From NCBI GenBank assembly GCA_963769045.1, contig CAVYKK010000009.1, positions 1 to 64,000 of the forward strand: DNA of 64,000 nt. The letters are read 5' to 3'. This stretch comes from Methanocella_A sp963769045 (lineage in GTDB: Archaea; Halobacteriota; Methanocellia; Methanocellales; Methanocellaceae). Under the pieces are notes generated by a model. It was not told the origin of the DNA. It ran no database searches and saw nothing but the letters and a program-made list of their open reading frames with translations. A program made the position numbers and the translations under genes. This document shows positions 8,013 to 15,656 of this stretch, in pieces (within the stretch, counting starts at the first letter, position 1; each line of letters opens with the position of its first letter).

Positions 8013-8178
8013 TACGACCCTGTATAAAAGTTGTTTTAGGCTTTGTAATATCTATCCCTGTATTTACCGGGATGTTTTGGAAATTATTTTACGGTCGGGA
8101 AAGATGGCTTAACGTATGCCGTTCAATATGCCGATAGCACAGGCAAAATGTGACCGATCGGCGTGCTTTCATACAAAT
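8013..8178. other. Promoter side of the flippase gene
   Basis: No gene. AT-rich words near 8040-8090 may be the flippase promoter on the minus strand. Confidence 0.4.
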
Positions 8179-8252
8179 GCTGCCGTGGCATGGCCTGTCT
8201 AAGCGGCTGATTAGTGATCAGCAGATTGGGGCTTCGAATTCCTCTGGCGGCT
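8179..8252 (+). pseudogene. Degenerate tRNA-Thr copy
   Basis: A 74-base stretch aligns end to end with the tRNA-Thr at 1643. It has GCTGCCG for the acceptor and keeps GGCTGATT and ATCAGCAGAT around the anticodon. The anticodon loop is TTAGTGA (anticodon AGT, very rare in archaea), the D arm has lost its GG pair, and the T stem has a mismatch at the normally invariant 53-61 pair. It is best read as a decayed duplicate, perhaps left by an earlier integration. A functional odd tRNA is less likely. Confidence 0.75.
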
Positions 8253-8323
8253 CTATAACATTATTCTTATATACAAGGCTCATCTGATGGCTATATGCAG
8301 GACAGGGGAGAACGAGGCCGATC

Positions 8324-9019
8324 TTGGGAACGTCGAAAATAGGTACGCTAAACGAAAAGCCGCTTCACGAGGCTTTGAAGCGGTGGTACGCACAGCCCGG
8401 AGACCTGTTCGAGGTACCGGTAGACGGATTTGTGGCCGATATCGTGCGCGGCGATCTCATCATTGAGATACAGACAAAGAATTTCAGCGCCATAAAACGG
8501 AAACTGGAGAAACTCATAGCCAGCCATCCCGTGCGGCTGGTCTATCCGATACCGCGCGAGAAATGGATCGTCAAGCTGAAGCTGACCGGGGACGGGAATC
8601 TCCCGGCCAGCCGCCGGCGATCGCCGAAGCGGGGCGCATTCGAGCAAGTCTTCTGGGAACTGGTGAGGCTGCCCGATCTGCTGGAGAACCCCAACTTCAC
8701 GATGGAGCTGCTGCTGATCGAGGAGGAGGAAATTCGCAGGTATGACGGCGTCCGGGGATGGAGGCGGAAGGGGTGGGTCACGGAGGAGCGCAAGCTGCTG
8801 CGGGTGACAGACCGGCGGGTGTTGAATACACCGGCGGACATGCAGGCTTTTATCCCCGCGACGCTGGCCGAGCCTTTTTCAGTGAGCGACCTGGCAACTG
8901 CCACCAATTGTAATAGAAAGCTGGCCGGTAAAATGGTCTACTGCCTGCGGGCCATGGGCTGCGTAGCCCTGGCGGGAAAACGCGGCAATGCGATACTGTA
9001 TGCCCGAAGGACTACCTGA
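8324..9019 (+). CDS. Uncharacterised protein: nuclease-like N-terminus plus winged helix
   Basis: 231 residues. The N-terminal half holds VDGFVADIVRGDLIIEIQTKN, where an Asp and a Glu-x-Gln are spaced as in the PD-(D/E)xK nuclease core, preceded by a helix (EALKRWYAQPGD). The middle is basic (ASRRRSPKRG). The C-terminal 60 residues (PFSVSDLATATNCNRKLAGKMVYCL) look like a helix-turn-helix. I recall proteins with this beginning in diverse bacteria and archaea, without known function. Start is TTG at 8324 after GAGG; no in-frame ATG exists upstream. A DNA-binding nuclease or restriction-related role is inference only. Confidence 0.7.
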   Translation: MGTSKIGTLNEKPLHEALKRWYAQPGDLFEVPVDGFVADIVRGDLIIEIQTKNFSAIKRKLEKLIASHPVRLVYPIPREKWIVKLKLTGDGNLPASRRRSPKRGAFEQVFWELVRLPDLLENPNFTMELLLIEEEEIRRYDGVRGWRRKGWVTEERKLLRVTDRRVLNTPADMQAFIPATLAEPFSVSDLATATNCNRKLAGKMVYCLRAMGCVALAGKRGNAILYARRTT

Positions 9020-9043
9020 CTGTGTTTGCCATATCCCGGGCGG

Positions 9044-10099
9044 CTATAAATCCATTTGATCGATGATCGAGCGGAATGCAACCGACTGCCCGTGAAGGGA
9101 TACGGTAAGGTTAATTAAGCACTTTATCCTCTCGAATCCGCCGGTTTCGGGAATGGCCGCCCGATAACTGTCCTGCAGATCCCTGGCCACCCTCGCGGTC
9201 TCTGGCGCATACTTAACTAACGTACAATACGCACAGTTATTTTTACCGACGAGAGCCTCCATCAGTCGGGTCTTCTCATCAGGCCGTTCGTCCAGTATCT
9301 GCAAAACCAGATTCTCACAAAGCCCTTTTTTAGCATCCTTACCGACGTCTCCGACGTCATCGTGTACCTGGAGTATCATGCCGACGTTCCGGTAAGCTTC
9401 TTCGACGGCCCTGGCTTTTGCAGGAGGCACTCCGTGAATCAGGTTGAATATCTCTGCCGTTGCCCTGGACATTTCTCCGGCGGTCTTCTCTCGCAGGTAT
9501 AGCGCATCGTCAAGGTTAGAAACGCCCCTGTCTCTGGATATGACCATGGCACCCGTCATCGTATAGAATGATGCGCTAATCACGCGCTTAAGTTTCTTCT
9601 GCAGGGATTCGTCGTATTGCCCGATCGATCTGAATAGCTCTTTTCTCCGCTCCCACAATTCATCGCCTTTGCCAAAACGCATGGCGGAGTGCTGGTTTTC
9701 GGGGTCGTCGGCGTCTATGTAATCGTCCATCGTGTTCACATATCCGATAAAGTTCTTCACGACGGTCAGCGAGTTAAGGTCCATGTATTTCCGGTCTACG
9801 CCGGATGTCAAAAGCCACATGTCGGTAACGGCATTCAGCATGAGCCCGTATCCGAGCTTCGTGTTCAGAGGGAGCTCTTTTTTAAGGTCCAGACTTTTCC
9901 ACCTGAGGGGGAGTTCGACCACAAATCCGACCATGTCGGATGCTGTCCATAGATAAGGCACAAGATTGGGCATAAGGGCGATGGGCTTTTTAGGAATTGA
10001 GTCACTGCCCCGCCGCCCGGCCATAAGTGAGGCCGCTCGCCCGACTTCAATATTTGCCCCGCCGGACCGGGAGACTGGTTTGACAATAGTGTCCTGCAT
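9044..10099 (-). CDS. Isoprenoid-synthase-fold protein (class I terpene type)
   Basis: 351 residues with two Asp-rich motifs in the right order and spacing for the all-helical class I isoprenoid synthase fold: MDDYIDADD near residue 125 and VHDDVGDVGKD near residue 248. The segment REKTAGEMSRATAEIF between them resembles the second substrate region of prenyl transferases and squalene/phytoene synthases. These enzymes bind prenyl diphosphates through Mg on the Asp-rich motifs. It is not a standard geranylgeranyl diphosphate synthase. No lipid gene is nearby, so substrate and product are unknown. Confidence 0.7.
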   Translation of the reverse strand: MQDTIVKPVSRSGGANIEVGRAASLMAGRRGSDSIPKKPIALMPNLVPYLWTASDMVGFVVELPLRWKSLDLKKELPLNTKLGYGLMLNAVTDMWLLTSGVDRKYMDLNSLTVVKNFIGYVNTMDDYIDADDPENQHSAMRFGKGDELWERRKELFRSIGQYDESLQKKLKRVISASFYTMTGAMVISRDRGVSNLDDALYLREKTAGEMSRATAEIFNLIHGVPPAKARAVEEAYRNVGMILQVHDDVGDVGKDAKKGLCENLVLQILDERPDEKTRLMEALVGKNNCAYCTLVKYAPETARVARDLQDSYRAAIPETGGFERIKCLINLTVSLHGQSVAFRSIIDQMDL

Positions 10100-10345
10100 C
10101 AGATTTCCTGGCTGGGTTTTTGCTTTTCAGGATATTTATTTGTCGGTGGAGTCTGAATGGTAACAACCTGAAGAAATTAGAAATCGCCCGGTCAGCCGCC
10201 GGAGACCACTCAATTCTTGTCGTATCAACAGGTAAGGCGGTTCACCATGGATATCCGGTAAGCTGTCGAAAAGAGAAGAACCACACGCCAGCCTTGAAAA
10301 ATAGGTGGCGGGGTGACCCGTCATCAAACATTGATTAAACCTTGA
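10100..10345. other. Spacer with no recognised feature
   Basis: Upstream of the isoprenoid-synthase-like gene. AT-rich words near 10130-10140 could be its promoter. I see no gene, RNA or repeat here. Confidence 0.4.
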
Positions 10346-10516
10346 TCATGTCCTGATTTTCTCTACCGCTACCGCGCAGTGTTTTAGTTCCGGCATCTTG
10401 GACATAGGGTCCAATGCCGTGTTGGTTAGAAGATTGACGGAGCACGGGCCGAAGTGCAACCTGAGAACTATATGATTACGACTATTAACAAGGCGACGAC
10501 TGACAGGGGCCTGATA
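10346..10516 (-). pseudogene. Vestigial C-terminus of a formate-dehydrogenase-type molybdopterin enzyme
   Basis: Read on the minus strand, the last 40 codons before TGA (10346-10348) give HFGPCSVNLLTNTALDP, then MSKMPELKHCAVAVEKI. This is the signature end of FdhA-like molybdopterin oxidoreductases (pFHf...N.LTn.alDp.sk.PE.K.cAv). A stop appears about 57 codons upstream, and the residues before HFGPC align poorly apart from an SRR that may come from the SSRRG motif. Only the tip of the gene survives, so a deletion removed the rest. Confidence 0.7.
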
Positions 10517-10577
10517 TTAACATGCCAGCCGCTGGCTATCCTGAGCGGATAAAAAAATAACCATCAGCTTCTCTGGC

Positions 10578-11453
10578 TTATGATTTCTTGTGTCGGTATA
10601 CCCCGACGAATCCTGCCAGCAGGAGCGGCAACAGCATAGCGCCACATAAGCCCGAGCCCGGATTCGCACTCGTCGGCGTGGCAACCGATCCGGCGAGGGT
10701 TATTGCCTCTACTTTGGCGATTTCCTGGTTGCCTGCGGCGTCGCTAGATCGATAAAAGATCGTAGTGTTACCTGGCGTAGTGATCGTGAATGGTCCCGTA
10801 TATTTGGTCCAGGTAAACCCGTCGAGACTGTACTGTGTTTCGTTTACTTTCGTCCAGTCCCCGTTATCGGTAGCGGTCAATGTACAGACAACATTTGACG
10901 TGTACACTCCGCTGGCATCTTTGACTCCGGTCAGGCTCAGGGTTGTCACGGGTGCGACAGTATCCGGGGCCAGTGTGGCCTGCGGGGTTTGTGTCGGCGT
11001 AGAGGTTCCCGGCTGCGGTGTCGGTGTCGGGGTCGGCGTAGGCGTAGCAGTGGCCAATATGGTCAGGTTCACAGGGGCGGTCATGTGCCCCCATTTATCG
11101 CCAGCGTAAATGACAATCGTTCCCGCCCCATGGAATGATGTCTGGGCGGTAAACGTTCCGTTCGGCTGTATAACAAAGATGCCGCTGCCGATCATCGGAC
11201 AGCCGGCCAGTGGATGCGTGTCGCCCGGATACGGCGTCGTGTTGAAGAAGCTGCCCGTGACGGTGACCGTCTGGCCTTCGCAGGCCGGGTTCGGGGACAC
11301 ACTAATCATTGGCGGTACCTTGACAAGCGGTATATTAGGATTGATCTGGTAATCGCAATACCCTGCTCCCGATATCATGACGATACAGGCGACGACAAAG
11401 GCTGATACAAAGAAAAATCGGACCAGCGTTCCGGATAAGCTTTCGATACCCAT
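10578..11453 (-). CDS. Secreted, membrane-anchored surface protein with TP linker
   Basis: 291 residues. An N-terminal hydrophobic segment (about 10-32) acts as signal peptide. Then come an Ig-like domain (about 45-130, SPNPACEGQTVTVTGSFF), a Thr-Pro linker and a domain of about 80 residues. That domain (APVTTLSLTG... YSLDGFTWTKYTGPF... YRSSDAAGN) is the OmpL47/chitobiase-type beta-sandwich common in archaeal surface proteins. A C-terminal helix (CGAMLLPLLLAGFVGV) ends in RHKKS. It probably stands outside the membrane under or in the S-layer. Ligand unknown. Confidence 0.8.
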   Translation of the reverse strand: MGIESLSGTLVRFFFVSAFVVACIVMISGAGYCDYQINPNIPLVKVPPMISVSPNPACEGQTVTVTGSFFNTTPYPGDTHPLAGCPMIGSGIFVIQPNGTFTAQTSFHGAGTIVIYAGDKWGHMTAPVNLTILATATPTPTPTPTPQPGTSTPTQTPQATLAPDTVAPVTTLSLTGVKDASGVYTSNVVCTLTATDNGDWTKVNETQYSLDGFTWTKYTGPFTITTPGNTTIFYRSSDAAGNQEIAKVEAITLAGSVATPTSANPGSGLCGAMLLPLLLAGFVGVYRHKKS

Positions 11454-11604
11454 ACGAGGACTTCCTCAGTAGCTTAATGCTGGACAGGCATATAATAATA
11501 TTTCGTATGGGCTAATTTGGGTGAAAAACCGATGTGCTATTATGCAGAGATCATCCCCGTCGAACGATATATACCCGAATAGCTCATTTAATATTCTGAT
11601 CGGC

Positions 11605-12117
11605 ATGGAACACTACAGGAAGTTCGTGAAGAAGGCCGTCGAGCTCGGTGCTGACGATGCTAAAATCATAAAAACCGACACCATAGTGACCGGCCCCTGG
11701 GTCCGGTGGAAGTGCAGGTATGGCTGCGACGGGTACAACAGCAGCCTGTGTTGCCCTCCCAACACTCCCGACTATCGTGAGACGAGGGAACTGGTCGACA
11801 GCTATGAAAAGGCACTGCTGGCGCATTTTACCGCCCCTCTCGGGACCCGGCCTGACCCGGCCGATATCGTCGTCACACTGGAGCGGGATATCTTCCTCGC
11901 CGGGCACTTCAAGGCGTTTGCGCTGGGCGCAGGCCCCTGTCAGCTATGTAGCGAATGCTCGATGGATGTGTGCAGGCATGCAGATAAGGCGCGGCCGTCG
12001 ATGGAAAGCTGTGGAATAGACGTGTTCAGCACGGCACGGAACAATGGCTATAAGATCGAAGTGTTGAAGGACTATTCCTGCCGGATGAACCGGTTCGGGC
12101 TGGTCCTCATCGAATGA
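11605..12117 (+). CDS. DUF2284 predicted metal-binding protein
   Basis: About 170 residues from ATG 11605 (MEHYRKFVKKAVELGA); a GTG at 11521 would add 28 residues unlike the family. Cysteine groups follow the DUF2284 pattern: WKCRYGCDGYNSSLCCPP near the start, then GPCQLCSECSMDVCRHADKARPSMESCGIDV. That is eight or more Cys placed as for iron-sulfur or zinc sites, often seen beside corrinoid and redox proteins in anaerobes. The biochemical role of the family is unknown. The convergent gene at 12159 is separated by a perfect 9-bp hairpin (12140-12159). Confidence 0.85.
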   Translation: MEHYRKFVKKAVELGADDAKIIKTDTIVTGPWVRWKCRYGCDGYNSSLCCPPNTPDYRETRELVDSYEKALLAHFTAPLGTRPDPADIVVTLERDIFLAGHFKAFALGAGPCQLCSECSMDVCRHADKARPSMESCGIDVFSTARNNGYKIEVLKDYSCRMNRFGLVLIE

Positions 12118-12139
12118 CCAGACCATTCCGGGCTATAAC

Positions 12140-12159
12140 ATTTTTTCTCAAGAAAAAAT
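12140..12159. terminator. Bidirectional hairpin between convergent genes
   Basis: ATTTTTTCT and AGAAAAAAT are perfect 9-base complements around a CA loop, with T and A runs that could serve as terminator on either strand. Confidence 0.5.
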
Positions 12160-12380
12160 TATACGGACACAGCAGTGCTCGCTGCTGTGTTCCTCGCTAT
12201 CTTTTTATGGTCACTGCAACAGATAAATTCCAGTAAATATTTGTTGCCATGGCTGAATACCCTGTCGATTTTTACTTGTTCTCCGTTGCTCATGGTAAAG
12301 ATGATATGGCCCTGTTCTTTATGAAGTTCGCCGTACACGCGCCCATAGCATGTGGCGCAATATGTTTCTTTCATTTGCAC
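12159..12380 (-). CDS. Small zinc-ribbon-like protein
   Basis: 73 residues beginning MQMKETYCATCYGRVYGE, with CATC near the N-terminus and CCSDHKK near residue 56. The two cysteine groups lie at either end of a predicted beta-rich core, as in small zinc ribbons. A GGGTGTG sequence upstream of the ATG can serve as ribosome-binding site. Function unknown; it could bind nucleic acid or act in redox sensing. Confidence 0.55.
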   Translation of the reverse strand: MQMKETYCATCYGRVYGELHKEQGHIIFTMSNGEQVKIDRVFSHGNKYLLEFICCSDHKKIARNTAASTAVSV

Positions 12381-12631
12381 ACCCTTTTTATTTATCTATC
12401 CGGGCTGTTTTACACTCTGGCTTAATGCAACAGCCTCCGGCGATTTGTCTATGACGCCCGGGCTATCTTTAAGCAAGTAAAAGACAGCACTCCAATCCCT
12501 TGATTATTTATTTACGGATTGACAATATAAATGTTTTTTCCTGTCCTGCTTGCCGGTTTCTAAAAATTTCTTTGCCAAAATAACCATGTTAATGGATTAA
12601 ATGACCAGAATAAAACGTTCAATTAAGAATT

Positions 12632-13276
12632 TTATCGGGCATGTGCCTGTTTTCGATCTATGACCGTTGCCCGCTCAAACGTCTCCACGAGCCCGGCACA
12701 GTATGACTCCAGGTCGACCCTGGAGGCAAGGTTCGGGTTCAGGGGGTATTCCCCGATGGCCCCCTGGACGGCGTTCGCCATGATGTGGACGTCAAACTCC
12801 CGGAATTCGCCGCCGGCCTGTCCTTCGGACAACAGCTGTTCAAGCGCATATGTTACCGGGTCATCTTCGTCGTCAGCCAGTTTGTAATAGGGTACGTTCT
12901 CAGGCGTCCTCGCGTTAAAGACGATCTCCACCAGGGCAGTATTGTGCCTGGGATGGGTACCCTGGTATGCGAGTCTCGACTCGATGAATATGCGCAGCTT
13001 TTCCCGTGCGGTTTTTCCTGCTTTAAGCCTCTCCGTTACGTACGAGGTGGAATCCGCCAGCAGCGCCATCAGCGTCTGGTTCATCAGGTCGCTCTTGTCG
13101 TTGAAATGGTACGAGATCAAAGCCGTGCTGATACCTGCCCTCCGGGCTATTTGCGCCAGGCTGGCATTGACGTAGCCAATCTCGTCGAGAGTGGTAATGG
13201 CCGCATCAATGATCTGTGCGCGCCGTGCTTCAGTGATGAACGATTGCTTTTCGCCGGTCTTATTATCCCCTGTCAT
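12632..13276 (-). CDS. TetR-family transcription repressor
   Basis: 214 residues with the TetR N-terminal domain at about 15-62 (RAQIIDAAITTLDEIGYVNAS, then IARRAGISTALISYHFNDKSDLM) and a longer helical ligand domain. These dimers bind short palindromes and release them when a ligand binds. Its ATG overlaps the stop of the membrane-protein gene by four bases (ATGA), so the two form one transcript. A matching palindrome at 13816-13833 precedes the operon, which argues for autoregulation. The inducer is unknown. Confidence 0.92.
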   Translation of the reverse strand: MTGDNKTGEKQSFITEARRAQIIDAAITTLDEIGYVNASLAQIARRAGISTALISYHFNDKSDLMNQTLMALLADSTSYVTERLKAGKTAREKLRIFIESRLAYQGTHPRHNTALVEIVFNARTPENVPYYKLADDEDDPVTYALEQLLSEGQAGGEFREFDVHIMANAVQGAIGEYPLNPNLASRVDLESYCAGLVETFERATVIDRKQAHAR

Positions 13277-13779
13277 TTCTTTTCTCCTGGCGTTTTTCCT
13301 GGTTTGCCGGCGCTGCCCGGCAGCGAAAATAGTATTACGGCAAGGACGACGATGACGATCGCAATATTAACGGGGTTAAGATTTATCCGGTCAAGTACAG
13401 AGACATCGATAAGATGGCCGGCATTGTCAAAGACCCGGGCGACTAATGTGCCTGCTATCGTTAGCACTGCAATTGCCAGCCGGAAAGCCATAATGGCAGG
13501 AATAACACATAATGCGGTTAATAATACATCCCAGCCGGCAGGCTTGCGCATGGCGAGTAATGCTGCAGCGACAAGGCTCATGATACAGGCCAGGGCCAGC
13601 AAAGCCGCCTGTATCCAGTCAAACCAATGGAGACCGGTTGTATTCCACTTATCGCTATAGAAAATACCGGTCACAATCAGGACGATGCCGCTGGCTGCCG
13701 CGCAGAAAATCGGCAGAATACGCACAACCCATTCAGGTGCTTCAGTGCTCCAATGCTCCAGCATGTTATCCCTGCTCAT
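13273..13779 (-). CDS. Four-helix membrane protein of the TetR operon
   Basis: 168 residues with about four membrane helices (near 20-40, 55-75, 83-110 and 138-155) and a basic C-terminus rich in Gly, Pro and Lys. No family recognised. It is the promoter-proximal gene of the operon with the TetR repressor, a common arrangement for a transporter or stress-membrane protein and its regulator. It begins about 37 bases downstream of the likely operator. Confidence 0.75.
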   Translation of the reverse strand: MSRDNMLEHWSTEAPEWVVRILPIFCAAASGIVLIVTGIFYSDKWNTTGLHWFDWIQAALLALACIMSLVAAALLAMRKPAGWDVLLTALCVIPAIMAFRLAIAVLTIAGTLVARVFDNAGHLIDVSVLDRINLNPVNIAIVIVVLAVILFSLPGSAGKPGKTPGEKK

Positions 13780-13815
13780 GTATTTGGCCTCTTCTTTTGA
13801 TTACTCATTCAAATT

Positions 13816-13833
13816 TTTGAACGATTGGTCAAA
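13816..13833. promoter_or_regulatory. Probable TetR operator
   Basis: TTTGA-ACGATTGG-TCAAA, with perfect 5-base ends and TTGxxC...GxxCAA symmetry typical of TetR sites, in the promoter of the membrane-protein/tetR operon. Confidence 0.65.
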
Positions 13834-13942
13834 TATTTAATTATGGCTTTTACTATTAATAGGTTATCATCTGTCCAGCTATCGTTATGGCTGCATCTCG
13901 CCATCTGCGGCATATGCTGGTTGTCCATCAATTTTGAAGTTG

Positions 13943-14206
13943 TTACTTCCCTTCTCCAAACAGGCCCCATAAGATGCCGCAAGCCAAAATCACAAACCCT
14001 GCTGCTATGATAATGATACTGTATATCGACATATCTGATATCTCGAATCCGATCTGGAGCGCCGTAACTTTCAGGGTTCCAGACTGAGCGGAAATGTATG
14101 TCTGGACGAGAAGGCCGATTATGATTATGGCGATGCCTGCCACTTTCATAATTCCGCTTTTTGTTGAAATGTTCAAATTCAAACGAGCCATTTTAACACG
14201 GCCCAT
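13943..14206 (-). CDS. Small membrane protein, two helices
   Basis: 87 residues with hydrophobic helices at about 20-38 (MKVAGIAIIIIGLLVQTYIS) and 60-82 (SIYSIIIIAAGFVILACGIL), a basic N-terminus and a short soluble loop. The start at 14206 has GAGG about ten bases upstream; Met6 is another option. Its composition is typical of conserved small archaeal membrane proteins. No function can be assigned. Confidence 0.6.
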   Translation of the reverse strand: MGRVKMARLNLNISTKSGIMKVAGIAIIIIGLLVQTYISAQSGTLKVTALQIGFEISDMSIYSIIIIAAGFVILACGILWGLFGEGK

Positions 14207-14263
14207 AGGTATCTGGCCTCACCACATTAAAATTGCGGTAAGCCGTGGCAGATTTTCAAATAG

Positions 14264-14593
14264 CTACACGCCGACCATCGCGTGCTTTCTGGTGATTTCC
14301 AGGGCCACTTCATACACTGTATCGGCCCGGATCGCCTCATCGTAAATGGGGTCACTGAGGTAATACTTCTTGCCCTCTCCCGTGACCTCGTAAATGTTGA
14401 CGCCTTCATGCGTCTCGACCAGCACCCTCGTATCACCCGCTGCCAGCTTTGCGTTGATTTTCCTGGTCACCTCGTCGACGGTCCGGCCGGCCATCGCTTC
14501 CCCGTAGATAAAGCCGCTCTTGTAGAACGTCTGGCCCCGCGTCATCACACGATATATGTTTACGCCTTCGTGTGTCTGCACTTTTTCCTTCAT
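14264..14593 (-). CDS. Protein made of two copies of a 45-residue domain
   Basis: 109 residues from the ATG at 14591-14593, preceded by GGGGGT; a longer frame to 14653 has no ribosome-binding site. The sequence is a tandem duplication: THEGVNIYRVMTRGQTFYKS...EAMAGRTVDEV...I followed by THEGVNIYEVTGEGKKYYLSD...EAIRADTVYEV...I. Each half begins THEGVNIY, runs through short predicted strands and ends in an amphipathic helix, so the protein probably folds as a pseudo-dimer. No named domain recognised. Confidence 0.7.
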   Translation of the reverse strand: MKEKVQTHEGVNIYRVMTRGQTFYKSGFIYGEAMAGRTVDEVTRKINAKLAAGDTRVLVETHEGVNIYEVTGEGKKYYLSDPIYDEAIRADTVYEVALEITRKHAMVGV

Positions 14594-14709
14594 CCGTACC
14601 CCCAATATATGGCTTGCCCTATAAATTTTACCGGTATAGGGCACCTGTGCCATGCCAGAGTCTTGTCGACCATCAACGCTTTATATCGCTTCGAAGATAG
14701 CATAAACCG

Positions 14710-15246
14710 ATGCCAAGGCTGTTGAGGCCGGCCGAAATGCCGCGCATACCAAAGATGAACATGCCCGACGATTTCTACATCGTCATCGATGAGCCGGCGC
14801 TGCTGGCAGGCATGTGCTATCCGCCATCTAATACTTCATGGCGGAACCTCTCTGCAGCCGGGTTTACCGACGTCGTCTGCCTGTGCGAGGCCCCTCCTAA
14901 CTACCGGCCTGGCTCGCTGCGCATTGCCTACGCTAATAAGCTTGAAGACCTGCATTACGGCCACACGCCAACAGACCCCGAGCGGCAGGAGATGCTGGTG
15001 AGCGATGCCGTCCAGGAAGTGCTCCAGTCGCTGAACGCCGGCCATGGCGTGATCGTGCACTGCGTCGGCGGGATCGGCCGCACCGGCACGGTGATCGGCT
15101 GTACGCTGCGGGCACTGGGCGTGCCGGCAGATACGGTGATCGATTACCTCGACAGTCTCACGAAAGCCCGCGGGGTCAAGCGTGGCTGGCCGGAGACGGA
15201 GTGGCAGGAGCACATTGTCAGGAATTATTACTGCTTTTCAAAATAA
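14710..15246 (+). CDS. Dual-specificity / tyrosine protein phosphatase
   Basis: 178 residues with the cysteine-phosphatase P-loop HCVGGIGRTGTVIG: nucleophile Cys118 and phosphate-binding Arg124 (Cx5R). The upstream region (FTDVVCLCEAP, LEDLHYGHTPTDP) matches the beta strands and general-acid loop of the atypical dual-specificity group. It removes phosphate from phosphotyrosine, phosphoserine or possibly phosphoinositide or sugar phosphates. Substrate unknown. Start taken at 14710; later in-frame Met codons at residues 10 and 16 are possible. The end overlaps the convergent gene by 19 bases. Confidence 0.85.
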   Translation: MPRLLRPAEMPRIPKMNMPDDFYIVIDEPALLAGMCYPPSNTSWRNLSAAGFTDVVCLCEAPPNYRPGSLRIAYANKLEDLHYGHTPTDPERQEMLVSDAVQEVLQSLNAGHGVIVHCVGGIGRTGTVIGCTLRALGVPADTVIDYLDSLTKARGVKRGWPETEWQEHIVRNYYCFSK

Positions 15247-15605
15247 TCGAAGTCCACTGACGCCAGGTGCCAGAACTCGCTGATCTTGCCGTCCTTCAGG
15301 TAATAGAAGTAAATCCCCTCGGTGGTATCCCGCTTCCCGGTGTCGATCCGTGTGGCAGAAAAGATAAACCGCAGAGCGAACGCATCCGGCTGCACGATCA
15401 GGTTCGGAATGTCGTAAACCGGGTCGGTCCAGTGCAGGCGGTCCCGGCGGAGGCGGTTCTCGATGTCCTGCAGATGAATCGTCTGTGTGCGATGGTGGCC
15501 GATGACATCCTGCATGTAAAAATCGCCAAGCTTTGTATAGTCAAAGGGTCTCCATACCTCGTCCATCAGGCGCTTAGCGAAGGCTCTCGTCTCTTTCGCA
15601 TCCAT
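15228..15605 (-). CDS. SnoaL-like (NTF2-fold) protein
   Basis: 125 residues with the NTF2-like layout: N-terminal helices (ETRAFAKRLMDEVW), IGHHRTQTIHLQDIENRL, then strands ending EGIYFYYLKDGKISEFWHLASVDF. The last part is the signature of SnoaL-like cone-shaped folds that form small ligand pockets or active sites. It may be an isomerase, hydratase or binding protein. The sequence does not tell which. The 3' end overlaps the convergent phosphatase gene. Confidence 0.75.
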   Translation of the reverse strand: MDAKETRAFAKRLMDEVWRPFDYTKLGDFYMQDVIGHHRTQTIHLQDIENRLRRDRLHWTDPVYDIPNLIVQPDAFALRFIFSATRIDTGKRDTTEGIYFYYLKDGKISEFWHLASVDFDYFEKQ

Positions 15606-15656
15606 GTTGAGATCAATGTCTATATTATAATATGTGTATTATTATATTTTATCCGG

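Noticed and set aside
8179..8252. Second functional tRNA-Thr with anticodon AGT
   Set aside because: D and T arms are broken at conserved pairs, and A34 in tRNA-Thr would be very unusual in an archaeon.
13825..14010. 61-codon plus-strand frame
   Set aside because: Overlaps the better-supported minus-strand membrane gene and has no start signal.
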